From assembly GCF_002812045.1 (NCBI RefSeq), contig NZ_NPEG01000022.1, positions 1-32,660 of the forward strand: a DNA stretch of 32,660 nucleotides, given 5' to 3'. The position numbers were made by a program, and so were the translations under genes. The notes under the pieces were generated by a model. It made no database searches and was not told the origin of the DNA. It saw nothing but the letters and a program-made list of their open reading frames with translations. This document shows positions 1 to 6,742 of this stretch, piece by piece (positions within the stretch are counted from its first letter, which is position 1; each line of letters begins with the position of its first letter). Source of the DNA: Leptospira haakeii. GTDB lineage: Bacteria > Spirochaetota > Leptospiria > Leptospirales > Leptospiraceae.

Positions 1-90
1 TGAAAGTGAATAAGTCACTAATTTACTTTTTCTCTATTGGAAGATTTTCTAGAGTAGGGTTTGGTGCAATGTGTTAGGAGCGATACTGCT
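1..90. mobile_element. Right end of ORF-less cassette family 2 (partial copy)
   Basis: These bases match the right ends of the cassettes at 21432-21890, 26285-26737 and 30891-31328: the same motifs gtcactaatt, tagagtaggg, tttggtgcaat and gcgatactg occur in the same order just before an attC. No gene is seen. The copy is cut by the window edge. Confidence 0.8.
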
Positions 91-246
91 GCCTAACTAT
101 CGGTGCTTCCGCTCCGTTCGAGGCTGCTTCGCACCTCTCACTCGGGCTTCGCCACATTTGCTCAGTCACTCGAATTGCAGGGCAATTCTCGTGCCTGTCT
201 TCACTTCGCTCAGCACGCAAACGTCGGAACACCTTGGTCGTTAGAC
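91..246 (+). repeat. attC site 1 (family B)
   Basis: R'' GCCTAAC at 91-97, R' GTTAGAC at 240-246, arms GGTGCTTCCG and CGGAACACC. It closes the partial ORF-less cassette at the left edge. The recombination point is after base 240. Confidence 0.93.
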
Positions 247-279
247 GCCATATCTTAAATAAATTTATTAGGTTACCAT

Positions 280-1206
280 ATGTTGTCAGATAAAATTAGA
301 AGTTATAACGAAACCGAATTCGTCGACCTCCTTATGCCAATTATTATCGATGATGGTAAGAGTAAAGATGAAGTTATCAAGGAATTCATCTCCTACGTGA
401 GAGGAGATGAAACTAAAAGGGTTGTTTTAGGGTTTGATATCTACAGATACAGCTCGTACGAGCCTGATAAGCAAGCTTCAATCACTATGCTGTTTAATTC
501 ACTTTATATCAGTTGCATTAATAATTTAACTAAAAATCATCCCCTTTTTAATTCCGTCACCCGCGATGAATTCATGCAATTATTTATCAGTACGGGGGAT
601 GGTGGATATCAAATACTGCATACACCTATACATGCATTGATTGTCCTTTTTAATTTTCATAATGTGATAGTGCAATACCACACCAATCCCAATTTGCGGG
701 AATTTAGGAATTTTTTAGGATCGATTGAATTGCGTTATGTAATCACAATTGAAGACATTTATAGGATTAATCACTTTTCTTATGTTAATCATTATGGAAA
801 AGGAATAATTAAAAATGCACGAATAATGTCTCAAGATAAGCTTAATCGGCTTTTAATCGATGAAGAGGTTTATAGATGGTTTTCGGATAATATTTTAGGC
901 ATTGAAAATATAGTGAGTTTGAAATGGAAAGATTTATTCAATATAAAAGATTTCGAGAATTATTCCTTAGCAGAAAAAATTAAGGGAATTGAAGAGTTTA
1001 GCCCGATTTCCACTCAGGAAGATAATAAGGATAGGCAGGATGAATTTGTAGATTGTATTCCGATGCGATTGGAAGACCTAAAAACGAAAGATTCCTCTTA
1101 CGTTGTGTATAATATATATTTAAAAACTAAATTTTACAATCCAAATAAAGAAACTTTTCGTTATACAAGTATAGGAAATCCAAATTCAAATGGATTAAAT
1201 ACTTAG
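280..1206 (+). CDS. Class III nucleotidyl cyclase-like protein (degenerate)
   Basis: Only gene of cassette C1, starting 39 nt after the recombination point; 308 aa. The order of motifs resembles a class III adenylate/guanylate cyclase domain: FDIYRYS around D53 (first metal Asp position), TGDGG at 105-109 (second metal Asp, D107), and YGKGIIKNARIM at 172-183, which lines up with the GxxVNxAxRL motif. R181 is kept, but the transition-state Asn position is Ile177, so activity may be lost or altered. About 45 residues precede the domain, and a C-terminal stretch of about 90 residues follows that I cannot assign. No signal peptide or membrane segment. Class III cyclases act in cAMP/cGMP signalling and, in Pycsar, in phage defence, but no effector gene sits beside this one. 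The cyclase fold is an inference from motifs. Confidence 0.55.
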   Translation: MLSDKIRSYNETEFVDLLMPIIIDDGKSKDEVIKEFISYVRGDETKRVVLGFDIYRYSSYEPDKQASITMLFNSLYISCINNLTKNHPLFNSVTRDEFMQLFISTGDGGYQILHTPIHALIVLFNFHNVIVQYHTNPNLREFRNFLGSIELRYVITIEDIYRINHFSYVNHYGKGIIKNARIMSQDKLNRLLIDEEVYRWFSDNILGIENIVSLKWKDLFNIKDFENYSLAEKIKGIEEFSPISTQEDNKDRQDEFVDCIPMRLEDLKTKDSSYVVYNIYLKTKFYNPNKETFRYTSIGNPNSNGLNT

Positions 1207-1221
1207 ACTTTAAGATACGGC

Positions 1222-1375
1222 GTCTAACTATCGGCTCTGACGCATCGCTTCGAGATTGCTGCGCAACTCTCGCTTGGCCTTCGGCACATTTCGCTTTGTC
1301 ATTCGCCTTGCAGAGCAAGTCTCATGCCAAGTCCTTACGGACTCGCGAAACGTCGTCAAGCCTTGGTCGTTAGGC
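1222..1375 (+). repeat. attC site 2 (family A)
   Basis: R'' GTCTAAC at 1222-1228, R' GTTAGGC at 1369-1375, arms GGCTCTGACG and CGTCAAGCC. The C1 left end GTTAGACGCCATATCTTA reappears, inverted, just before this site with one difference (A to G at position 11). Confidence 0.93.
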
Positions 1376-1780
1376 GAACATCCGATAACTTCTTTCTTTT
1401 TTATTTTAGGGTTAAATATTCTTTAATAAAGCCTAAGTGAATTTTTCCATAGGTTTTGTCCGCTCCTTTGATGTTCAGGTGCCGAGATTTGAGTTTCATC
1501 CAGGTAATTAGATTTAATAGAAATGTTCTATCTGGTGCCGTATTCGGAGCGGGGATTGAGCATCTGATAGCAGGATTTTGCTGTAGGGGCAATTTGCAGA
1601 ATTAGTAAAATGCAACTAATTGAATGCACCGTGTTTGGATCGGACGTCGCCTAACTTGCGGTGCCTCCGCTCCGCTCAAGGCTGCTTCGCAACTCTCGCT
1701 CGGGCTTCGCCACATTCGCCTCCGTCACTTCGTTTGCTAAGCAAACTCGTGCCGTTGCGAACGTCGGAGCACCTTGGTCG
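1370..1780. mobile_element. ORF-less cassette C2
   Basis: Complete 411-bp cassette between two attC sites. No forward ORF of useful length is present in the roughly 275 bp of unique sequence. A 63-codon reverse ORF (1401-1592) has no recognisable motif, and I do not call it a gene. The termini match as inverted repeats (GTTAGGCGAACATCCGAT against GTTAGGCGACGTCCGAT, one bulged A and one A/G difference). Confidence 0.75.
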
Positions 1781-1786
1781 TTATCC
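1649..1786 (+). repeat. attC site 3 (family C)
   Basis: R'' GCCTAAC at 1649-1655, R' GTTATCC at 1780-1786, arms GGTGCCTCCG and CGGAGCACC; at 138 bp the shortest attC here. Ends cassette C2. Confidence 0.92.
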
Positions 1787-2175
1787 GAACATTTCAGCCA
1801 TAATTTGTTTTTTTGTTTGTTTTGGAATTCAAGGTTTTCTTTATATAGGTTCAAACGCTTGGATGCTTGCTAAATAATTAGCTGCTTTTTTCCAATAGCC
1901 GCCTTACTCTTGAAGTGCATCTTGCGATTTTGGTGCTTGTTGGTGTTTGAGGCTAGCGTTAGTGGCGGACAGAGTTTTTATAATTGAATTTTTCAGCTTC
2001 GAATGGTTTGAAATTTATAGGAATAGTGTCTGAAACGTCGGATAACTTGCGGTGCCTCCGCGCCGCTCGGGGCTTACTTCGTAACCCGCTCGCTTGGGCT
2101 TCGCCACATTTGCTTCTGTCACTTCGTTTGCATGAGCAAACTCGTGCCATCGCAAACGTCGGAGCACCTTGGTCG
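1781..2175. mobile_element. ORF-less cassette C3, family 1 copy 1
   Basis: Complete 395-bp cassette, close (roughly 90% by eye) to those at 20172-20567 and 23672-24065. All three start TTATCCGAACATTTCAGCC and all end with a family C attC. No forward gene. A reverse frame (MHFKSKAAI... in the other copies) is broken here by TAG and never stops inside the cassette, which argues against coding. A structured RNA or a promoter cassette are possible alternatives. Confidence 0.8.
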
Positions 2176-2181
2176 TTAGCC
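2040..2181 (+). repeat. attC site 4 (family C)
   Basis: R'' GGATAAC at 2040-2046, R' GTTAGCC at 2175-2181, arms GGTGCCTCCG and CGGAGCACC. Ends C3. Confidence 0.92.
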
Positions 2182-2268
2182 GGACATGCTTGCCAAATTT
2201 TTTTGTTTAATGAATATTATTAGGAGCGGGGACCCGTAAGATTATTCAAAGAATTCTTAATTAAACGC

Positions 2269-2305
2269 TTGAAAATACGAATATTTATCGTATATTGTAT
2301 CGTAT
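2269..2305 (+). promoter_or_regulatory. vapBC promoter and operator, predicted leaderless
   Basis: TTGAAA at 2269-2274 and TATATT at 2291-2296 are 16 bp apart. Transcription would start near 2303, at the ATG (2304). The operator-like inverted repeat ATACGA (2275-2280) / TCGTAT (2288-2293) lies between the boxes, and a further TCGTAT at 2300-2305 overlaps the start codon. This fits autorepression by VapB. Confidence 0.6.
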
Positions 2306-2519
2306 GAAAGTGACAGCAATACTACCTGATGATTTAATTGCCGAAGTTCAAAAGTATTCTGGCGGGAAAAACATAACCGATTCACTCCAGAAGGCTCTTT
2401 CTGAATGGTTAAAACAGGCCAAAATAAGGAATTTGAACGCTAAGCTACATAAATCCCCACTTTCCTTCCAGGAAGGCTTTTCCGGGGATAATATAAGAAG
2501 TCTGAACCGAAATAGATGA
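2304..2519 (+). CDS. vapB: VapB-type antitoxin
   Basis: 71-aa antitoxin of cassette C4. It begins MKVTAILPDDLIAEVQKYSG, a short beta strand plus helix typical of VapB DNA-binding domains, followed by a charged C-terminal tail (FSGDNIRSLNRNR) of the kind that wraps the toxin. I chose ATG 2304; an in-frame TTG at 2295 would lie upstream of the predicted transcription start. Its TGA stop overlaps the vapC start (ATGA), so the pair is translationally coupled. It should neutralise VapC and repress its own promoter through the inverted repeat at 2275-2305. Family assignment rests on sequence style and on the neighbouring PIN toxin. Confidence 0.85.
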   Translation: MKVTAILPDDLIAEVQKYSGGKNITDSLQKALSEWLKQAKIRNLNAKLHKSPLSFQEGFSGDNIRSLNRNR

Positions 2520-2911
2520 TATTAGTCGATACTTCGGTTTGGATTGAATTCTTTAGAGGAAATGACCCGTATTTTAGTGAATTAAAAGAGCTAATCGAAT
2601 ATTCAGAAGTAATAGTTCATGAAGTTGTCTTTGGTGAATTACTCCAAGGATGTAAAAATAAGACAGAAGTATCTTTCATTTTAGAATACTGGGAGAATTT
2701 GAATACTCTAAGTTCTGATGGTAGTTTTCTTTTAGCAGGCAAGCTTTCTTTTGAAAATAAGCACATAGATAAAGGAATCGGTTTAATTGATTCAGTGTTA
2801 ATTAATGAAGTTCGTAGCAAAAAACTTCAACTTTGGACTTTGGATAAAAAGATTCTTAAAGTATTAGATAAGAAAGAGATCTATACTAGTAAAGGCAAGC
2901 ACGTCGGCTAA
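2516..2911 (+). CDS. vapC: VapC PIN-domain ribonuclease toxin
   Basis: 131-aa PIN-domain protein. The four acidic residues of the metal site are visible: D5 (MILVDTSVWIEFF), E41 (VFGELLQG), D92 (GLIDSVLI) and D110 (LWTLDKKI). VapC toxins are Mg-dependent endoribonucleases that cut tRNA or rRNA and stop growth. The start overlaps the vapB stop by 4 nt. The last codons run into the attC: the stop TAA is the TAA of the R'' box (GGCTAAC, 2906-2912), so the C-terminus KHVG is partly set by the recombination site. Target RNA cannot be read from the sequence. Confidence 0.92.
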   Translation: MILVDTSVWIEFFRGNDPYFSELKELIEYSEVIVHEVVFGELLQGCKNKTEVSFILEYWENLNTLSSDGSFLLAGKLSFENKHIDKGIGLIDSVLINEVRSKKLQLWTLDKKILKVLDKKEIYTSKGKHVG

Positions 2912-3075
2912 CTATCGGCTCTGACGCTACGCTTCGAGATTGCTACGCAACTCTCGCTTGGCCTTCGGCACATTGGCTTCAGTCACGGTTTTTGCAAAAG
3001 CAAAACCCGCGCCTGACCCTAACGCCTCTGCGAGGCTCAGGGTTCGCCAACGTCGTCAAGCCTTGGGCGTTAGGC
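2906..3075 (+). repeat. attC site 5 (family A, long form)
   Basis: R'' GGCTAAC at 2906-2912, R' GTTAGGC at 3069-3075. At 170 bp it is about 15 bp longer than the usual A type. Its centre carries tttttgcaaaagcaaaa and a CCTGACCCTAAC...CAGGGTTCG stem, shared with sites 11 and 14. Confidence 0.93.
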
Positions 3076-3185
3076 GAAATGTGGGGCAAAATTACCCTTT
3101 ATAAGAACTTTTATTTCATATTGATAGCTTTTAGTTTTGAGATTATTTTAGTGAATTTTACAATATTTCGGCTAAAATCTTTGTA

Positions 3186-3219
3186 TTGACATTAGGCACA
3201 CGTCTAATATCGTAGATAG

Positions 3220-3220
<1 letters not shown>
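3186..3220 (+). promoter_or_regulatory. Promoter of BrnT-like/CopG pair, predicted leaderless
   Basis: Perfect TTGACA at 3186-3191 and TATCGT at 3208-3213, 16 bp apart. The start would fall at 3219-3220, on the GTG start codon. Confidence 0.55.
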
Positions 3221-3767
<547 letters not shown>

Positions 3768-3786
3768 CTATCAAGCCCCACACTTC

Positions 3787-3939
3787 GCCTAACTGTCGGC
3801 TCTGACGCATCGCTTCGAGATCGCTACGCGACTCTCGCTTGGCCTTCGGCACATTTCGCTTTGTTACTCGTCTTGCGGAGCAAGCCTCGCGCCAAGTCCT
3901 TCGGACTCGCGAAACGTCGTCAAGCCTTGGTCGTTATAC
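3787..3939 (+). repeat. attC site 6 (family A)
   Basis: R'' GCCTAAC at 3787-3793, R' GTTATAC at 3933-3939. Ends C5, whose termini match over 19 nt except A/G at position 11 (GTTAGGCGAAATGTGGGG against GTTAGGCGAAGTGTGGGG). Confidence 0.93.
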
Positions 3940-4004
3940 GCAATGCCCTATAATCTTTCATTATAAAAGAGACAAATTTCTCTAAAAATAGGTAGAATTT
4001 TTAA

Positions 4005-4039
4005 TTGACTTTGGTATAACCTGGGTTATACCAATTGCA
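4005..4039 (+). promoter_or_regulatory. mazEF promoter with perfect 9-2-9 operator, predicted leaderless
   Basis: TTGACT at 4005-4010 and TATACC at 4027-4032, 16 bp apart. The perfect inverted repeat GGTATAACC (4013-4021) / GGTTATACC (4024-4032) fills the space between and covers the -10 box. Transcription would start near 4039, the first base of the ATG. Confidence 0.75.
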
Positions 4040-4287
4040 TGAAGACTGCTGTTTCAATTCCGGATGATTTATTCAAAACTGCAGAGAAGACTGCGAAAAG
4101 ATTAGGAATTCCTAGAAGTCAGCTTTTTGCCAAGGCATTAGAAGAATTTATTCAATTACATAGTAAAGAATCTGTCACAGAAAGATTAAATATAATCTAT
4201 CGTGAAGGAAATGATAGTTCTAAAGAAAATATAAATAACTTATCTGTCGAACAACTGCGTAAGAGTTTAAAGAATGATTCGTGGTGA
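4039..4287 (+). CDS. MazE/ChpI-like antitoxin
   Basis: 82-aa first gene of cassette C6. The N-terminus MKTAVSIPDDLFKTAEKTAKRLGIPRSQLFAKALEEFI is a ribbon-helix-helix domain (strand at 2-8, helices at 10-20 and 26-40), and the acidic, flexible C-terminus (about 45-82) would bind the toxin. RHH-type partners of MazF occur in the ChpIK pair of Leptospira, as far as I recall. Its reading frame overlaps the toxin by 14 nt, so translation is coupled. The 9-2-9 palindrome at 4013-4032 is the obvious site for autorepression. Confidence 0.88.
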   Translation: MKTAVSIPDDLFKTAEKTAKRLGIPRSQLFAKALEEFIQLHSKESVTERLNIIYREGNDSSKENINNLSVEQLRKSLKNDSW

Positions 4288-4615
4288 AATTTGGTGGGTA
4301 GATTTAGGAATTCCTTTCGGTAGTGAACCTGGTTTTAGAAGACCAGTTCTTATTGTGCAAGATGACTCCTTTAATGAAAGCAATATCAATACAGTAATTG
4401 TTATCTCAATTACATCAAATTTGAATTTAGCCGAAGCTCCCGGAAATGTAAGCTTATCAAAAAAGGATTCTAATCTTTCTAAAGACTCGGTTGTAAATGT
4501 TTCACAAACAGTTACTCTGGATAGAGAAAGATTTTTAAATAAAGCTGGCAAACTAAGGTCAAACAAAATGTCCGAAGTTGAGGAGGGGCTGAAGCTCGTT
4601 CTCGGCCTTGATTAA
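4274..4615 (+). CDS. MazF/PemK-family mRNA interferase toxin
   Basis: 113-aa PemK/MazF protein of normal family length. The family opening MIRGEIWWVDLGIPFGSEPGFRRPVLIVQ is clear, including R3, the G-S-E-P-G loop and the conserved RRPVLIVQ strand. Later blocks TVIVISITSN, NVSLSKKDS and LSKDSVVNVSQTVTLDRERF are also typical. MazF toxins are sequence-specific, ribosome-independent endoribonucleases that cleave mRNA; the recognition sequence cannot be predicted here. The ATG lies inside the antitoxin frame (14-nt overlap). Together the two genes are the whole cargo of C6. Confidence 0.93.
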   Translation: MIRGEIWWVDLGIPFGSEPGFRRPVLIVQDDSFNESNINTVIVISITSNLNLAEAPGNVSLSKKDSNLSKDSVVNVSQTVTLDRERFLNKAGKLRSNKMSEVEEGLKLVLGLD

Positions 4616-4625
4616 AGGGCACTGC

Positions 4626-4779
4626 GTATAACTGTCGGCTCTGACGCTTCGCTTCGGGATTGCTTCGCAACCCTTGCTTGGCCTTCGGCACATTTCGCTT
4701 TGTCACTCGTCTTGCATGGCAAGTCTCGCGCCAAGTCTTTACGGACTCGCGAAACGTCGTCAAGCCTTGTTCGTTATAC
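4626..4779 (+). repeat. attC site 7 (family A)
   Basis: R'' GTATAAC at 4626-4632, R' GTTATAC at 4773-4779. C6 termini: GTTATACGCAATGCCCT against GTTATACGCAGTGCCCT, again A/G at position 11. Confidence 0.93.
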
Positions 4780-4873
4780 GCCATAGCTTAAAAATCTTCA
4801 AGCTTGAAAAAGAAAATACAATTGAGGATTATTCTGATTTACCAAGCATTCATCTAAAATATTTCTTAATTAA

Positions 4874-5170
4874 ATGCTCTTTGAATGGGATGACAAAAAG
4901 AACTCTTCGAATCTTAAGAAGCACCAAATCTCATTTGAACAAGCTTCTCAAGTTTTTCTAGATAAAGATGCGATCTATATTCCGGATGAAAATCATTCTG
5001 AAAATGAAGAAAGATGGCTTGTGCTCGGGAAAATTGAAAATTTTACTATAATCGTGGTTGTTTTTGTAGACAAATCCAACAAAAATGAAGAGAAATTAAG
5101 AATAATTTCCGCAAGAAAAGCTGACAAATTGGAAGAAAAAGAATATTTCCAAAGATTGGGCAAAGATTAA
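4874..5170 (+). CDS. brnT: BrnT ribonuclease toxin
   Basis: 98-aa toxin and first gene of cassette C7. It shows the full BrnT (DUF497) pattern: MLFEWDDKKNSSNLKKHQISFEQASQVF at the start, an ERWLVLGKIENFTIIVVVF beta section in the middle, and LRIISARKADKLEEKEYF at the end. BrnT is a RelE-fold ribonuclease that inhibits translation. A possible -10 (TAAAAT, 4855-4860) lies 13 nt before the ATG, but its -35 is weak, so promoter placement is less tidy here than in the other TA cassettes. BrnA follows 3 nt after the stop. Confidence 0.92.
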   Translation: MLFEWDDKKNSSNLKKHQISFEQASQVFLDKDAIYIPDENHSENEERWLVLGKIENFTIIVVVFVDKSNKNEEKLRIISARKADKLEEKEYFQRLGKD

Positions 5171-5173
5171 GAA

Positions 5174-5380
5174 ATGAAAAAACATTATGATTTCTCTAAA
5201 GGTAAAAAAGGGGTCTTTTTTATAAAAGATAAGAGAGATATACATCTTCCGATATACCTCGATGAAGATATTGAAGAATATTTTTCCAAAATTGCCTCTT
5301 CTAAAGGCAAAGATATAAATTCGATCATTAACAAAGTTCTTAAGAAAGAACTCGAACTTCAGAAAGAACTTTCCATTTAA
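5174..5380 (+). CDS. brnA: BrnA-type antitoxin
   Basis: 68-aa protein beginning 3 nt after brnT. Residues about 22-60 (DIHLPIYLDEDIEEYFSKIASSKGKDINSIINKVLKKEL) form a ribbon-helix-helix DNA-binding domain, and the short basic N-terminus (KKHYDFSKGKKGVFF) matches the toxin-binding lead of BrnA proteins. It should sequester BrnT and repress the shared promoter. It is shorter than many BrnA proteins, which often have longer N-termini. Ends 15 nt before the R'' box of site 8. Confidence 0.87.
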   Translation: MKKHYDFSKGKKGVFFIKDKRDIHLPIYLDEDIEEYFSKIASSKGKDINSIINKVLKKELELQKELSI

Positions 5381-5395
5381 TTATTAAGCTACGGC

Positions 5396-5548
5396 GCATA
5401 ACTATCGGCTCTGACGCTTCGCTTCGAGATGGTTCGCACTCTCGCTTGGCCTTCGGCACATTTCGCTTTGTCACTCGCCTTGCAGTAGCAAGTCTCGCGC
5501 CAAGTGCTTACGCACCCGCGAAACGTCGTCAAGCCTTGGTCGTTAGCC
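5396..5548 (+). repeat. attC site 8 (family A)
   Basis: R'' GCATAAC at 5396-5402, R' GTTAGCC at 5542-5548. The C7 ends match over 18 nt with two differences (positions 6 and 11), both A on the left and G on the inverted right. Confidence 0.93.
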
Positions 5549-6708
5549 GCCATTTTGTAAATAAGAATGTTTAAGAAAGTAATTGAAGAGAAATTTCGAA
5601 CAATAAGCTGGTTAAACGGCGATCTATTCGATTGGTGTAGTGGATTAAAATATTCAATGAAGACCGGAGAGATTGAACAAGTTGGTAAATATAGATTTGC
5701 TTATAAATTCGATAGTTCAATCATCAGTTCTTCTGGCGACTACGTTTTCCTTTTTGAAAAATATGGAACAAAAGGTATACTGTTAAAGAATGGAGAAATT
5801 TTAAGGGAGATTAATCGTTCTTATTATCATGCGAATGATTATGAGTATCCCGCATCGTTTCTAGAATATCAAAATAAAACATATCTAGTTCACTGTCCTA
5901 TGAGTTATTGCCAACTCGATTTTGAAGATGTAGAAACTGGTAACATCGTAACGCAAATTTCAACACGAAAACCCTCCGATATATTTCATTCAAGATTAGA
6001 AGTAAGTCAAAATAACGAATATTTGATCAGTAAAGGTTGGATTTGGCATCCGATCGATATAATTCAATTGTACAATATTAAAGAATGTTTTAATGACCCA
6101 AGTGTTTTGGATAAAGAATATTACTCGATGCCAGCTCCTGATTTAGGGCGTGAAATTTGTACAGCAAGTTTTATAGGTGAAGACCAATTACTTATTGGGA
6201 GTTCGAATGAAGAAGAATTTGATTCAGATAGGACAGATACATTTCCTGCTAAAAGCTTCGCTATATATAACTACGCAGAAAATACTCTTTCTGCTCCTAT
6301 AACACCAGATTTTAGATTTGGAAATTTAGTCGCGATAAATGAACGACAAGCTTGGGACACAATCAAATATCCTAAAATTATCGATTTAGGAACTGGGAAC
6401 TTGATTCATAGTTTGGATGATATTGATTCGGGAATTCAATCATCATCAATTCTTCAATTTGGTATAAATAACCCTCCTCTTGCATTTGACAATGGTAGAG
6501 AAAGATTAGCGGTTGTTGCTGAAGACTCCACAATTATTCTTTCGATAATACAAAACGGCGGCTAACTATCGGCTCTGACGCATCGCTTCGAGATTGCTTA
6601 CGCAACTCTCGCTTGGCCTCCGGCACATTTCGCTTTGTCACTCGTTTTGCTGAGCAAAACTCGCGCCAAGTGCTTGCGCACGCGCGAAACGTCGTCAAGC
6701 CTTGGTCG
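5543..6708 (+). mobile_element. Cassette C8, exact duplicate of C17
   Basis: 1166 bp, which I read as identical to 18152-19317, including the downstream attC. Identity ends at the recombination points: upstream attC bodies (sites 8 and 17) differ, and so do the sequences after 6714 and 19323 once the shared GTTATGCG is passed. Confidence 0.93.
5567..6565 (+). CDS. Beta-propeller-like protein of unknown function, copy 1
   Basis: 332 aa, with no signal peptide or membrane segment. The sequence is a run of short beta strands with recurring patterns such as GDYVFLFEKYG, KTYLVHCPM, NEYLISKGW, DQLLIGSSNEEE and RLAVVAEDSTIIL, which looks like a WD40/beta-propeller chain; I do not recognise the family. 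Such proteins are usually scaffolds, so no enzyme role is claimed. The start codon is 24 nt after the recombination point with no clear ribosome site. The stop codon is the TAA of the R'' box of site 9, so the last residues QNGG come from the cassette end. The same protein is encoded again at 18176-19174. Confidence 0.8.
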   Translation: MFKKVIEEKFRTISWLNGDLFDWCSGLKYSMKTGEIEQVGKYRFAYKFDSSIISSSGDYVFLFEKYGTKGILLKNGEILREINRSYYHANDYEYPASFLEYQNKTYLVHCPMSYCQLDFEDVETGNIVTQISTRKPSDIFHSRLEVSQNNEYLISKGWIWHPIDIIQLYNIKECFNDPSVLDKEYYSMPAPDLGREICTASFIGEDQLLIGSSNEEEFDSDRTDTFPAKSFAIYNYAENTLSAPITPDFRFGNLVAINERQAWDTIKYPKIIDLGTGNLIHSLDDIDSGIQSSSILQFGINNPPLAFDNGRERLAVVAEDSTIILSIIQNGG

Positions 6709-6714
6709 TTATGC
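6560..6714 (+). repeat. attC site 9 (family A)
   Basis: R'' GGCTAAC at 6560-6566, R' GTTATGC at 6708-6714. Its body is identical to site 18. Supplies the stop codon of the preceding gene. Confidence 0.94.
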
Positions 6715-6742
6715 GCAATATTTTTAAACAATACTAATCATT

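Noticed and set aside
1127..1318. Reverse ORFs across attC sites, often reading NDQGLTTFRE and AKCAEGQARVA
   Set aside because: The same peptides recur at nearly every attC; they are translations of the GC-rich palindromes, not genes.
241..1369. Transposon terminal inverted repeats at cassette ends
   Set aside because: The inverted ends differ from cassette to cassette, there is no transposase or target-site duplication, and they continue the attC R boxes.
1401..1592. 63-codon reverse ORF in cassette C2
   Set aside because: No ribosome site, motif or homologue recognised; it may exist by chance in a 275-bp unique region.
1620..1877. Forward ORFs starting in attC sites (also near 1984, 4674, 9234, 19222, 21711, 23498, 23875, 27412, 31200)
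   Set aside because: They consist of attC sequence plus a few adjoining codons and have no family resemblance.
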